DNA of 46,777 bases from Halobacteriales archaeon QS_1_68_17 (GCA_003021105.1 PXRG01000021.1:1-46777); one strand, 5' to 3'; numbered from the stretch's first letter, positions 16,856 through 25,586 are shown. Notes: generated by a model not told the origin, from the letters alone. Program-made: numbers and translations.

Positions 16856-17955
16856 TGGCCGGGGCCGGCGGCGGGACCGGGACCGACTTCGACCCGCTCG
16901 CGTTCCACGAGCGGGCGGTCCGGACGCCCTCCCACGGGGACGTGACCGCGATGCGGGACCTCCTTCGCGGGACGCTCGCGGACCACGGACTCGAACCGCG
17001 GGTCGACGACGCGGGGAACGTCCTGGCGACGCGCGATGGCGGCGAGACCGGGCCACACCTCGTTTTGAACACCCACATCGACACGGTGCCGCCCCACGTT
17101 CCCTTCGAGCGGGACGGCGAGGTCGTGCGGGGACGCGGCTCCTGTGACGCGAAGGGGTCGCTGGCGGCGCTGCTGGACACGTTTCTGGCTGTCGACCCGG
17201 CGGCGGGCCGGGTGACGCTGGCGGTGACGCCCGACGAGGAGACCGACTCGACCGGCGCGGCGGCGCTGGAGATAGACGCCGACGGCTACGTCGTCGGCGA
17301 GCCGACGGGACTCGACGTCTGCAACGCGGCGAAGGGCCGGTTCCAGGGGACGGTCACCATCCGCGGCGTCGCGGCCCACGCAGCCGAACCGGCGAGCGGC
17401 GCGAACGCGATCCGTGCGGCCGCGCCCGTCCTGCAGGCCATGGAGTCGTACGACGAGACGGTTGGCCCGCCCGAACACGACTCGTTGGGCCGGCCGACCC
17501 TGACCCCGACGACCATCGCGGGCGGCGAGGCGACCAACCAGGTGCCCGCCGAGTGTACGATCACCGTCGATCGCCGGAGCGTCCCGCCCGAGACGAGCGC
17601 GGGATTCCGCGAGCAACTGCTCGCCCACCTCGAACCGTGGGTGCCCGACCCGCTGTCGCTCTCGTTTGCCTTCGCGGACCGCGAGACGCCGTTCCTGGAA
17701 GCGTTCGCCACCGATCCCGACGAGCCGCTGGTCCGGACGCTCCGGGACGCGTCCGGGGGCGAGGTGCGGCCGTTCGCCGCGGCGACGGAGGCGTCCTACT
17801 TCGCGGCCGACGCCCCCGTCGTTGTGTTCGGGCCGGGGGTCCTCGCCGACGACGAGGGCGCGGTCGCCCACAGCGACCGCGAGTACGTGCGCCGCCCGGA
17901 GATCGAGGCGGCCGCGGCGGCACTCCGGGAGACGCTCCGCGCGTTCGTCGGCTGA
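16855..17955 (+). CDS. dapE: Succinyl-diaminopimelate desuccinylase (M20 family)
   Basis: DapE hydrolyses succinyl-diaminopimelate and is a dinuclear zinc M20 amidohydrolase. The 366-residue protein shows the ligands His74 and Asp76 (NTHIDTVPP), Asp98 (GSCDAKG), the catalytic Glu in PDEETDS (128-129) and Glu149 (VGEPT). A dimerisation-domain segment GRFQGTVTIRGVAAHAAEP follows. Place in the operon argues for DapE over other M20 peptidases. With DapD it makes the succinylase branch. The required aminotransferase (DapC/ArgD type) is not in the window. Confidence 0.92.
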   Translation: MAGAGGGTGTDFDPLAFHERAVRTPSHGDVTAMRDLLRGTLADHGLEPRVDDAGNVLATRDGGETGPHLVLNTHIDTVPPHVPFERDGEVVRGRGSCDAKGSLAALLDTFLAVDPAAGRVTLAVTPDEETDSTGAAALEIDADGYVVGEPTGLDVCNAAKGRFQGTVTIRGVAAHAAEPASGANAIRAAAPVLQAMESYDETVGPPEHDSLGRPTLTPTTIAGGEATNQVPAECTITVDRRSVPPETSAGFREQLLAHLEPWVPDPLSLSFAFADRETPFLEAFATDPDEPLVRTLRDASGGEVRPFAAATEASYFAADAPVVVFGPGVLADDEGAVAHSDREYVRRPEIEAAAAALRETLRAFVG

Positions 17956-18074
17956 AGATCGCGGCCGGATCGTTCGCTGGCCGAAGAGTTCCAGCCGGTA
18001 TCCCCGTCGCGGGCATGTGACGCGTGTCAGACATCGGATAAACGTTTTTGCCGGTTCACTCCCTGAGGGGGAGT

Positions 18075-18539
18075 ATGAGACGCCGCCGACGGAATCGGGA
18101 GTTCCTCGCCCGGGCAGCGGCCGTCGTCGTCGGCTCCACGATGGTGTTGACCGCGAGTTTCGTCGGGGTGCTGGCGCTGGTGACCGGCCGGACCGTCGGT
18201 GCCGTCGACCGGCTCCCCTTTTATGTGCTGGCGATGGCCGTCGCGTTCGTGATCGCGGTGATGGTCACGGAGGAGACGGTCGACGCGGTCCGGCCCGAGC
18301 GTGCGATCGCCTCCGCGGTCGGGGTGGCGGTCGTGACGTTCGTGTTCGTCTCGCTGGGCGGCGAGGGCATCGCCTACGCCGTGCGGAACCCGGGACGGGT
18401 CGTCATCTCGCAACTGTTCTTCTACTTCCTGGCCGCGGGGCTGATCGGGACCGGCCTCGGCTACTGGGGGCTCCGCCACTGGCGGGAACTCGCCCGCCGC
18501 CGGGTGATCCCGTCGGTCGCCCAGGGGTGTCAAACGTAG
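18075..18539 (+). CDS. Small multi-pass membrane protein
   Basis: The 154-residue protein starts MRRRRRNREFLARAA and has four hydrophobic segments (about 14-39, 47-66, 76-94 and 109-132) with a positively charged N-terminus. No known domain was recognised. The ATG at 18075 is preceded by a purine-rich GAGGGGGAG that may serve as a ribosome site. A TATA-like GATAAACG lies about 40 nt upstream, so it probably has its own promoter rather than belonging to the dap operon, 119 bp away. It converges on purB. Confidence 0.7.
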   Translation: MRRRRRNREFLARAAAVVVGSTMVLTASFVGVLALVTGRTVGAVDRLPFYVLAMAVAFVIAVMVTEETVDAVRPERAIASAVGVAVVTFVFVSLGGEGIAYAVRNPGRVVISQLFFYFLAAGLIGTGLGYWGLRHWRELARRRVIPSVAQGCQT

Positions 18540-18716
18540 ACGTATCGCTCGCACATATACACCGTTTTGTCGGTCCCGGAACCCACTCCCGGACGTCGCG
18601 GGGGTGCCACACTGACCACGACACCGGAGTTCGGTCTCTTTCACCGCCGCTCACCCCGCGACGCCCGACCCCTGTCTCCTGTCCAGACATCGGTCGGCCC
18701 GGTTCCGGCCGGGCCG

Positions 18717-20102
18717 TTATTGGGCCTCGTCGGTCAGGTCGGCCGCCAGGCCGGTGTAGCCCGCCGGCGTCAGCGCCCGGAGTTCCGAACGGACGTCGGC
18801 GTCGACGTCCAGGTCGTCGAACAGTTCGCGGAAGTCGGCCAGCGAGACGCGCTCGCCGCGGGTGAGTTCCTTGACCCGCTCGTAGGCGTCCTCGTGGCCC
18901 TCGCGTCTGAGGATCGTCTGGACGGCCTCGCCGATCACCTCCGGGTTCGCGTCGAGGTCGTCGCGCATCACCTGCTCGTTCGGCACGACCTTCTCCAGGC
19001 CGGCCCGGAGCTTCCGGTAGCCGATCAGACAGTGGGCCAGGGCCGCGCCGACGTTGCGCTTGACCGTCGAGTCCGAGAGGTCCCGCTGGAGCCGGGAGGT
19101 CGTCACGTAGTCGGCGAGGAAGGCGAGGTCGGTGCCGGCCTTCGAGAGGTTCCCCTCGCTGTTCTCGAAGTCGATGGGGTTGACCTTGTGGGGCATCGTC
19201 GATGAGCCGGTCTCCCCGGCGACGGCTTCCTGGCCGAGGTAGCGGTCGGAGACGTACAGCCACGCGTCCCGGTCGAGGTCGAGCAGGACGTTGTTGGCTC
19301 CCCGGAGCGCGTCGAACAGCGCCGCGAGGTCGTCGCAGGGGTTGACCTGCGTCGTCAGGGGTTCGTGTTCGAGACCCAGGTCGGCGACGAACGCGCGGGC
19401 GAAGGCCGGCCAGTCGACCTCGGGGTAGGCGGCGCGGTGGGCGGCGTAGGTGCCGCTGGCCCCCGCGAGCTTCCCCGAGAGGCCGTCGACGGCAGTCTCG
19501 ACGCCGCCGAGGGCGCGGCCGAGCCGCGAGGCGTAGACCGCCATCTCCTTGCCGAAGGTGGTCGGCGTGGCCGGCTGGCCGTGGGTCCGGGCGAGCATCG
19601 GCACGTCGCGGTACTCGCGGGCCATCCCCGCGAGTGCGTCCCGGATTTCCCGGAGTTCCGGGACCAGCACGTCGGCGACGGCCGGCCGGACGAGCAGGCG
19701 GTAGGCGAGGTTGTTCACGTCCTCGCTGGTGAGCCCGAAGTGGATCCAGTTGCCGGCGTCGAGGCCGTCGGGCAGCCCCTCGCGGACGAAGTACTCGACG
19801 GCCTTCACGTCGTGGTTGGTCGCGGGGTAGTCCTTCCAGCCCTCGGTTTCGAGGCGCTTGACGGTCCGGGCGTCCCCGTCGTCGAACTCGCGGTAGAGGT
19901 CGCGCAACTGCTCGCTGTCCCCCGGTTCGATAGCGAGCGGCGTCGCGTCGAGATCGGCCAGCGCGATGAGATAGTCCACCTCGACGCGCACCCGGGCACG
20001 CATGAGCGCGCTCTCGCTAACGTACGGCACGAGCGGTTCGGTGTACCGGGCGTACCGCCCGTCGAGCGGCGAGACGGCGTCCAGTGGGCCGCGGTCAGGC
20101 AT
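18717..20102 (-). CDS. purB: Adenylosuccinate lyase
   Basis: PurB catalyses two fumarate-releasing steps of purine synthesis: SAICAR to AICAR and adenylosuccinate to AMP. The 461-residue protein starts MPDRGPLDAVSPLDGRYARYT, typical of the family. It carries the superfamily signature GSSTMPHKVNP with the mobile catalytic Ser, plus the conserved blocks THGQPATPTTFGKEMAVYASR and NNLAYRL. The start at 20102 follows a TATA-like CTTTCAA by about 28 nt. It is divergent from the adjacent signalling gene. Confidence 0.95.
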   Translation of the reverse strand: MPDRGPLDAVSPLDGRYARYTEPLVPYVSESALMRARVRVEVDYLIALADLDATPLAIEPGDSEQLRDLYREFDDGDARTVKRLETEGWKDYPATNHDVKAVEYFVREGLPDGLDAGNWIHFGLTSEDVNNLAYRLLVRPAVADVLVPELREIRDALAGMAREYRDVPMLARTHGQPATPTTFGKEMAVYASRLGRALGGVETAVDGLSGKLAGASGTYAAHRAAYPEVDWPAFARAFVADLGLEHEPLTTQVNPCDDLAALFDALRGANNVLLDLDRDAWLYVSDRYLGQEAVAGETGSSTMPHKVNPIDFENSEGNLSKAGTDLAFLADYVTTSRLQRDLSDSTVKRNVGAALAHCLIGYRKLRAGLEKVVPNEQVMRDDLDANPEVIGEAVQTILRREGHEDAYERVKELTRGERVSLADFRELFDDLDVDADVRSELRALTPAGYTGLAADLTDEAQ

Positions 20103-20171
20103 GGACGAGGGTGGGTCGACTCGCCTTGAAAGCGTGTCGGTCCGGAAAACGCGGGGGTTTGGGCGAAGCAA

Positions 20172-20178
20172 CTATTTT
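20172..20178 (+). promoter_or_regulatory. TATA element for the REC-PAS-PAS-GAF gene
   Basis: CTATTTT is centred 27 nt before the ATG at 20202, which fits a leaderless mRNA and supports that start. Confidence 0.55.
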
Positions 20179-20201
20179 GCAGGCCCCACTACCGGTAACC
20201 G

Positions 20202-21881
20202 ATGGTGCCTTCGGAGGGGGACACGCTCCGAGAGCGGTCAGGACGGTCGGGATCGATCCAGGTGCTCCACGTCGACGACGACCCGGAACTGGGTCGGCTT
20301 ACCGTCGAGGCGCTGGAACACCACAGCGACCGCTTGCGGGTCGAATCGGCGACCGGCGCGCGCGAGGGACTGGCGGTGCTGGCGAACCGGGACGTCGACT
20401 GTGTCGTCAGCGACTACCAGATGCCGGAAATGGACGGTCTGGAGTTGCTCGACGCCGTTCGGGCGCGGGATCCCGAGTTGCCGTTCATCCTGTTTACGGG
20501 TCACGGCAGCGAGGAGATCGCCAGCGAGGCGATCTCGGCGGGCGTGACCGACTACCTCCAGAAGGAGACCGCCTTCGAGACGTACGCCGTGCTCGCCAAT
20601 CGGATCGAGAACGCCGTCTCTGAGTACCGGGCGCGGACCCGCCTCGAACTCGCGCTGGAGGCGACCGACGCGGGCGTCTGGGACTGGGATCTCACCACGG
20701 AAACGGTCGACAGGCACCCGACGATGCTGGACCTGCTCGGCCTCGCGGACGGCGGCCTCGCGCCGGCCCTCTCGGCCTTTCTCGATCTGGTCCACCCCGA
20801 CCACCGGGACCGCGTCGAGCGCACCTACCGGGAGGCCACCGCTGTCGCCGAGCCCTACACGATCCAGTTCCCGATCGAGACCGGCGGGGACGGGTACCTG
20901 TGGGTCGAGGAGCACGGGCAACCGATCCCGGCGGACGAGAGCGATCCCACCAGGTACGTCGGCACCATCATCGACGTCACCGACCGGCGGCAACGCGAGC
21001 GGGACCTCGGACGGAGCCGCGAGCGGTATCGGCGTCTGATCGACGCGGCCCCGGTGCCGATCCTCGTGCACGGGCGCAGGGAGATCACCTACGCCAACGC
21101 GGCGGCGGCGGAGTTCTTCGCAGCCAACGCGGCCGAGGCGCTCGAGGGGCGGCCGGTCGGCTTCGCGGTCCCGCCGGCCGACCGCGAGGCGGTCAGAGAG
21201 CGCATCGACTGCATCGTCGAATCCGACGGGCGGGCCGACGTCACCGAACAGCGGTTCCGCGCTCTCGACGGGACCGAGCGCTACGCCTTAGTCGCACGGA
21301 CCGCGGTCCACAGCGAGGACAGCGACGAGGCACAGGCGATCCTCCAGGACATCACCGAGCGCCACGAGCGGGTCGAGCGCCTCGAAGCTCTCCACGGTGC
21401 GACCCAGCACCTCCTCCAGGCCGACTCGACGACCGTCGTGGCCGAGCGCGCCGTCGACAGCGCCAGGGAAATCTTCGACCGGACACTGGCGGGAATCTGG
21501 TTCTACGACGGCGACCGCGACGTGCTCGCGCCCGCGGCACAGAACGCGGCCTCGGAATCGCTGATCGAGGACCAGCCCACCTACACCGGCGGCGAGAGCC
21601 TCTCGTGGCAGGCGTTCGTCGACGGCGAGACCTACGTCGCCGACGACCTCCGGGCGGAATCCGGCCGGTACAACCCCGAGACGCCGCTCGGGAGCGAACT
21701 CGTCTTGCCGCTCGGTCACCACGGCATGATGAACGTGGGCGCGACCGACGTCGCGGCGTTCGACGAAACCGACGTCGCGCTGGCCGAACTCTGGGCGACG
21801 ACCGTCTCGCTCGTGCTCTCGCGGCTCGACCCGCCGCCGGCCGACCCGTCCGACCACCCGGCTCACGACCCGTCCGGCTGA
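20202..21881 (+). CDS. Response regulator with REC, two PAS and GAF domains, no output domain
   Basis: The 559-residue soluble protein has a receiver domain (about 18-138) with acidic pocket DDD, phosphoacceptor Asp71 in SDYQMPEMDG, the Thr in LFTGHG and Lys121. Two PAS domains follow (about 145-265 and 275-395, each ending in a D-[IV]-T linker). A GAF-like domain covers about 405-545. No histidine kinase, HTH or other effector region follows; the protein ends in a Pro/Asp tail. It is thus a sensor-type regulator that must act through a partner, or a truncated relative of haloarchaeal bat-type or kinase proteins. The 3' end is tandemly duplicated (see 21840-21932). Confidence 0.85.
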   Translation: MVPSEGDTLRERSGRSGSIQVLHVDDDPELGRLTVEALEHHSDRLRVESATGAREGLAVLANRDVDCVVSDYQMPEMDGLELLDAVRARDPELPFILFTGHGSEEIASEAISAGVTDYLQKETAFETYAVLANRIENAVSEYRARTRLELALEATDAGVWDWDLTTETVDRHPTMLDLLGLADGGLAPALSAFLDLVHPDHRDRVERTYREATAVAEPYTIQFPIETGGDGYLWVEEHGQPIPADESDPTRYVGTIIDVTDRRQRERDLGRSRERYRRLIDAAPVPILVHGRREITYANAAAAEFFAANAAEALEGRPVGFAVPPADREAVRERIDCIVESDGRADVTEQRFRALDGTERYALVARTAVHSEDSDEAQAILQDITERHERVERLEALHGATQHLLQADSTTVVAERAVDSAREIFDRTLAGIWFYDGDRDVLAPAAQNAASESLIEDQPTYTGGESLSWQAFVDGETYVADDLRAESGRYNPETPLGSELVLPLGHHGMMNVGATDVAAFDETDVALAELWATTVSLVLSRLDPPPADPSDHPAHDPSG

Positions 21882-21932
21882 CCTGGCGGCCGACCCGTCC
21901 GACCCCCCGGCTCACGACCCGTCCGGCTGACC
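21840..21932 (+). repeat. Tandem duplication of the 3' end of the REC-PAS-PAS-GAF gene
   Basis: A 44-bp sequence at 21840-21883, covering the last codons and the TGA, is repeated at 21889-21932 with a 49-bp period and one mismatch (A to C). The second copy lies outside the reading frame. It carries a shadow of the coding tail, DPSDPPAHDPSG, followed by its own TGA. Confidence 0.8.
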
Positions 21933-22003
21933 GCGCGGGTCGCGGCCGGCGGATACCTGCCCCAACCGCAACCTCTTTGCGCACACGGGGAGGGCACCCG
22001 CAC

Positions 22004-23617
22004 ATGAAGCTCGCCGGCATGGCAAGCAACCGCGGGCGGAACCTGCTGAACATCGCGGACCTCGCGCCGGGCGGTGCCGAACTCGCCGTCGTGTTGACCA
22101 ACGAGGCGGGCGCGCCCGTCCTCGACGCGGCCGAGTCCCGCGACGTCCCGACGGAGGTCGTCGAGCGCGGGCCGGGGGAGTCGCGGCGGGATCACGAACG
22201 CCGGATCGTGGACAGACTCGACGGGTACGAGGTCGACCTGGTCTGTCTCGACGGCTACATGCGGATTCTCTCCGACGCCTTCCTCGACCCGATGCCGACG
22301 ACGCTGAACGTCCACCCGTCACTGCTGCCCGCCTTCCCCGGCATGGACGCCTGGGGCGACGCGCTCGACGCCGGGGTCAGACAGACCGGCTGCACCGTCC
22401 ACGTCGTGACGAACGCCGTCGCGCCGGACGGCTCCATCCTGGAGGAGGAGATCGACGCCGGACCGGTGGTGACCCAGGAGCCGATCCCCGTCTACGAGGA
22501 CGACACGCGCGAACGGCTCCAGGACCGTGTTCTCTACCGGGGGGAGTTCCGGGCGTACCCGCGGGCCGTCCGCTGGTTCGCCGAGGACCGGGTCACCGTC
22601 GACCGCGAGGCGGGGACAGTCCGCGTCGACGGCGACGAAGACGGCCAGTTCCCGGCCCGCAGGCTGGTCTCGTCGGACCGCCACGCCCACCTGCGCTACG
22701 GCGAGAACCCACACCAGGACGCCGCGGTCTACGCCGACCTGACCTGCGAGGAAGCGAGCGTCGTCCACGCCGCCCAGCGCAACCCGGGCGCGAAGGACCT
22801 CTCGTACAACAACTACAACGACGCCGACGGCGCGCTCTCGCTTATCAAGGAGTTCGACGCGCCCGCGGCGGCGGTCATCAAGCACACCAACCCGGCGGGG
22901 TGTGCGACTGCCGACTCGCTGGTCGACGCCTACGACCGGGCGCTCGCCACCGACCCGATGAGCGCCTTCGGCGGCATCGTCGCCCTGAACCGCGAGTGCG
23001 ACGCCGCGACTGCCGAGTCGATCATCGAGTCGTTCAAGGAGGTCGTCGTCGCGCCGGGCTACGCCGCGGACGCGCTCGAAGTCCTCCGGGGCGAGGAGAA
23101 CCTCCGGGTGCTGGAAGTGAGCGACCTGGCCGACCGGAGCGAGACGCTTGCCGAGAAGGACCTCGTCGGCGGTCGCCTCGTCCAGGAGCGGAGCCTCTCG
23201 TCGGTCAACCCGGGGAACCTGGAGGTCGTCACCGAGCGCGAACCCACCGACGACCAGCTTTCGTCGATGGCCTTCGCCTGGAAGACGATCAAGCACGTCA
23301 TGTCCAACGCCATCGTATTCGTGAAAGGGACCGAGACGGTCGGCATCGGTGCCGGCCAGATGAGCCGCGTCGACGCCGTCCACATGGCCGCCCGGAAGGC
23401 CCGCGAGCACGCCGAGGGAACGGACCCCGAGGGCGCGGTCATGGCCAGCGACGCCTTCTTCCCGTTCCCCGACGGGATCGAACTGGCCGCCGAGGCCGGC
23501 GTCGAGGCCGTCGTCCAGCCAGGGGGCTCCACCAACGACGAGGCGGTGATCGAGACCGCCGACGACCTCGGGCTTGCGATGGCCTTCACCGGCGAACGGT
23601 GCTTCAGGCACGACTGA
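22004..23617 (+). CDS. purNH: PurN-PurH fusion: GAR formyltransferase and AICAR formyltransferase
   Basis: The 537-residue protein carries out two folate-dependent formylations in purine synthesis. Residues 1-190 are PurN-like, starting MKLAGMASNRGRNLLNIAD, with catalytic Asn102 and His104 in NVHPSLLPAF and Asp151 in DAGPVV. Residues about 225-537 are the AICAR transformylase half of PurH, with YNNYNDADGA, the catalytic pair in KHTNPAG (Lys293, His294) and QPGGSTND near the end. The IMP cyclohydrolase half of bacterial PurH is absent, so ring closure must come from another protein such as archaeal PurO. The ATG at 22004 follows a TATA-like CTCTTT by about 27 nt. A hairpin repeat array starts at the base after its stop. 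Confidence 0.92.
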   Translation: MKLAGMASNRGRNLLNIADLAPGGAELAVVLTNEAGAPVLDAAESRDVPTEVVERGPGESRRDHERRIVDRLDGYEVDLVCLDGYMRILSDAFLDPMPTTLNVHPSLLPAFPGMDAWGDALDAGVRQTGCTVHVVTNAVAPDGSILEEEIDAGPVVTQEPIPVYEDDTRERLQDRVLYRGEFRAYPRAVRWFAEDRVTVDREAGTVRVDGDEDGQFPARRLVSSDRHAHLRYGENPHQDAAVYADLTCEEASVVHAAQRNPGAKDLSYNNYNDADGALSLIKEFDAPAAAVIKHTNPAGCATADSLVDAYDRALATDPMSAFGGIVALNRECDAATAESIIESFKEVVVAPGYAADALEVLRGEENLRVLEVSDLADRSETLAEKDLVGGRLVQERSLSSVNPGNLEVVTEREPTDDQLSSMAFAWKTIKHVMSNAIVFVKGTETVGIGAGQMSRVDAVHMAARKAREHAEGTDPEGAVMASDAFFPFPDGIELAAEAGVEAVVQPGGSTNDEAVIETADDLGLAMAFTGERCFRHD

Positions 23618-23883
23618 GCATGGCGAAGGAGGGCCTGAAGTCAGCGAGACATCGGTCTCGCGCGATTTCAGCACGACTGAGCATGGCGAAGGAGGGCCTG
23701 AAGTCAGCGAGACATCGGTCTCGCGCGATTTCAGCACGACTGAGAAGTCAGCGAGACATCGGTCTCGCGCGATTTCAGCACGACTGAGCATGGCGAAGGA
23801 GGGCCTGAAGTCAGCGAGACATCGGTCTCGCGCGATTTCAGCACGACTGAGCATGGCGAAGGAGGCCTGAAGTCAGCGAGAGC
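23618..23883 (+). repeat. Tandem array of 63-bp hairpin units after purNH
   Basis: Units lie at 23618-23680, 23681-23743, 23744-23787 (lacking the first 19 bp), 23788-23850 and a degenerate fifth from 23851. Each full unit folds as a hairpin: outer arms CTGAA/TTCAG and an inner perfect stem GCGAGAC-ATCG-GTCTCGC. Full hairpins lie at 23635-23671, 23698-23734 and 23805-23841; the third unit keeps the inner stem (23751-23768). Each unit ends in CACGACTGA, the same bases that end purNH. There are no unique spacers, so it is not CRISPR. Roles could include transcription termination, mRNA 3'-end protection or simple slippage expansion. Confidence 0.85.
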
Positions 23884-23986
23884 ATCTGAGCGAGTCCCGC
23901 GCGGTTCCGGCGCGGCGACGAACGGTCGTCGGGGCGGAGCCGGCGAAGGAGAGCCGCAAGTGATCGGAGGCAATCAGCAACCAGGC

Positions 23987-23992
23987 CTATAC
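23987..23992 (+). promoter_or_regulatory. TATA element for the gene at 24017
   Basis: CTATAC is centred about 27 nt before the ATG at 24017, indicating a separate promoter after the hairpin array and a leaderless start. Confidence 0.55.
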
Positions 23993-24016
23993 GGCTTCTG
24001 ATCGAACATCCGTAGT

Positions 24017-24637
24017 ATGGCCGATCGAAAGTACACCCTCGTCGAGCTACACGTGGACGGAACGGAACTCGGTGAACGGCTCGGCGGACTGATCGGGGGT
24101 TCGAGCAACGGGAACGACGAGAAACACGAGATCGAGGTCGAGGGTGGCGAGGAGAGCGCCGAGGCGTCGGCGGCCGCCCGCGAACGCGACGACAGAGACG
24201 AAGGCAGTGAGACGTCGGGCGGCCGGTCTGTCGGACGACGGCTGGTCGGCGCGGCGACGCTGGCCGGCCTGGGCGCGGTAGCGCGTCGCCGCATGCGGTC
24301 TGGATCGACGGGGGAGCAGGACGTCGAGGTGACCGACGGGGAGTCGGCCGAGACGGTCCGGGTCGAGACGGGCGACCGACCGGCGGCACCGTCGATCAGA
24401 GACCGCGGGCGGCCGTTGCTCGGCCTGGCCACGCTGGTGGTGGTGGCGGCCGCGATCAAGCGTCTCCGCGGCGGGTCCGACGAGGGGGAACGGGAACGGG
24501 AACGGGAGGAGGAAACGGTACGGACCGAGACCGCCACCGACGTCGACCGCAGGGTCGATCCCGGCGTCGAGACCGCCGGGAGCGGCGACGCCGCCAGCGA
24601 GGAGCGCACCCCGGACAGCGAATCGGGCTCCGACTGA
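24017..24637 (+). CDS. Low-complexity, charged protein with two short hydrophobic segments
   Basis: The 206-residue protein starts MADRKYTLVELHVDGTELGER. It is mostly Glu/Asp/Arg/Gly/Ser, with two hydrophobic stretches: RRLVGAATLAGLGAVARRR (about 74-92) and RPLLGLATLVVVAAAIKRLR (about 132-151). Both end in basic residues, as membrane-surface anchors do. The N-terminal 20 residues look folded; the remainder looks disordered. No family was recognised. The second hydrophobic motif resembles the C-terminal one of the next gene, so the two may be related. A TATA element 27 nt upstream supports expression. Confidence 0.65.
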   Translation: MADRKYTLVELHVDGTELGERLGGLIGGSSNGNDEKHEIEVEGGEESAEASAAARERDDRDEGSETSGGRSVGRRLVGAATLAGLGAVARRRMRSGSTGEQDVEVTDGESAETVRVETGDRPAAPSIRDRGRPLLGLATLVVVAAAIKRLRGGSDEGEREREREEETVRTETATDVDRRVDPGVETAGSGDAASEERTPDSESGSD

Positions 24638-24710
24638 ACGCGAACGCGCCCGGGGCGAACGTTTCGTGGACGCGCCCGGGTCGCCCGTCTATCGTTCCCG
24701 TCACCAAGAT

Positions 24711-24716
24711 CTTTAG
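24711..24716 (+). promoter_or_regulatory. TATA element for the gene at 24739
   Basis: CTTTAG is centred about 26 nt before the ATG at 24739, consistent with a leaderless transcript. Confidence 0.45.
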
Positions 24717-24738
24717 TCACGCCGCCCGACTGGCCGGT

Positions 24739-25524
24739 ATGGGCAGACTCCCATCGCTTTCCGTCCCGCGCGGGCTCCGCGACCGGCTGCCCGGCCAGCC
24801 CGGACGCGGTTCGACGGACGACGAATCGCCGGCGGACGCGGGCGGTGTCGGGAGCGCCGTCAGTTCCGCGCCGGGCATCGTGCGCGACGCGCTGACCGCG
24901 GACGGCGAGGGGGGCGGCTTCCTGGCCGAGACCGGCCCCCTGTTGTTGGCGCTCGTCGGCGTGGTGATCGCGGCCGTCGGCGTCCTCGGACAGTTGATCG
25001 CCGTCCTGCGCGACCGCGGCGGCGCGGAAGAACCGGCCGACACGGCGACGCGGGGCGCGCGGACGGACGCCGAGGATGCCGGGATCGACGTCATCGACGC
25101 CGGTTCCTCCGGCCCGACCTCCGGATCGGAGGCTGACGACGAACCGCTCGCCGAACCGGCAGACGCGGAACCGGAATCGGCGGCCGCGGCGGAACGCGGT
25201 GACGAAGACGAATACGAACCCGGACGCGGGGCGGGGCGCGACCGCACGGCCGGCGTCGAGAGAGCGGGCGACCTGGCGGGCGTCGGAGCGGATGCGGATA
25301 GGGACGAGACGGCCGCCGAGAAGGAAGCGGACGCCGGAAGCGGGGTGACGGTGGGAACGACCGACACACCGTTCACCGCGTCGGGTCGGAGCGAGGAGTC
25401 CGCGTCGCCGCGGATCAGCCCGCTGGTCGGGATGGTCGCGCTGGCGGCGATGGCGGCGGTCGTCAGGCGGCTCGGGTGGGCGGACGGACCGGGCACGGCG
25501 CGGGCCGAATCGTCGGGATCGTAG
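24739..25524 (+). CDS. Low-complexity acidic protein with a membrane segment
   Basis: The 261-residue protein has a basic, Pro-rich N-terminus and a clear membrane helix (about 64-88: FLAETGPLLLALVGVVIAAV). A long acidic disordered region (about 95-220) follows, then a C-terminal hydrophobic motif SPLVGMVALAAMAAVVRRLG (about 228-247). That last motif resembles the PLLGLATLVVVAAAIKRLR segment of the preceding protein. No enzymatic motif is visible and the function is unknown. The extreme Asp/Glu/Ala/Gly bias makes homology hard to judge, but the promoter and codon pattern favour a real gene. Confidence 0.65.
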   Translation: MGRLPSLSVPRGLRDRLPGQPGRGSTDDESPADAGGVGSAVSSAPGIVRDALTADGEGGGFLAETGPLLLALVGVVIAAVGVLGQLIAVLRDRGGAEEPADTATRGARTDAEDAGIDVIDAGSSGPTSGSEADDEPLAEPADAEPESAAAAERGDEDEYEPGRGAGRDRTAGVERAGDLAGVGADADRDETAAEKEADAGSGVTVGTTDTPFTASGRSEESASPRISPLVGMVALAAMAAVVRRLGWADGPGTARAESSGS

Positions 25525-25586
25525 GCCCGGACCGCCGGTTCGGAAGTCCGACAGGCTAAAGCGCCGGGGGGCCACTCCCCACAGGT

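Noticed and set aside
23574-23870. Open frames repeating a 21-residue peptide through the hairpin array on both strands
   Set aside because: The 63-bp unit is divisible by three, so any open frame repeats. The 44-bp partial unit breaks the frame, and the composition is unlike a haloarchaeal protein.
23618-23883. Possible CRISPR array after purNH
   Set aside because: The units are contiguous copies without unique spacers, and no cas gene is nearby.
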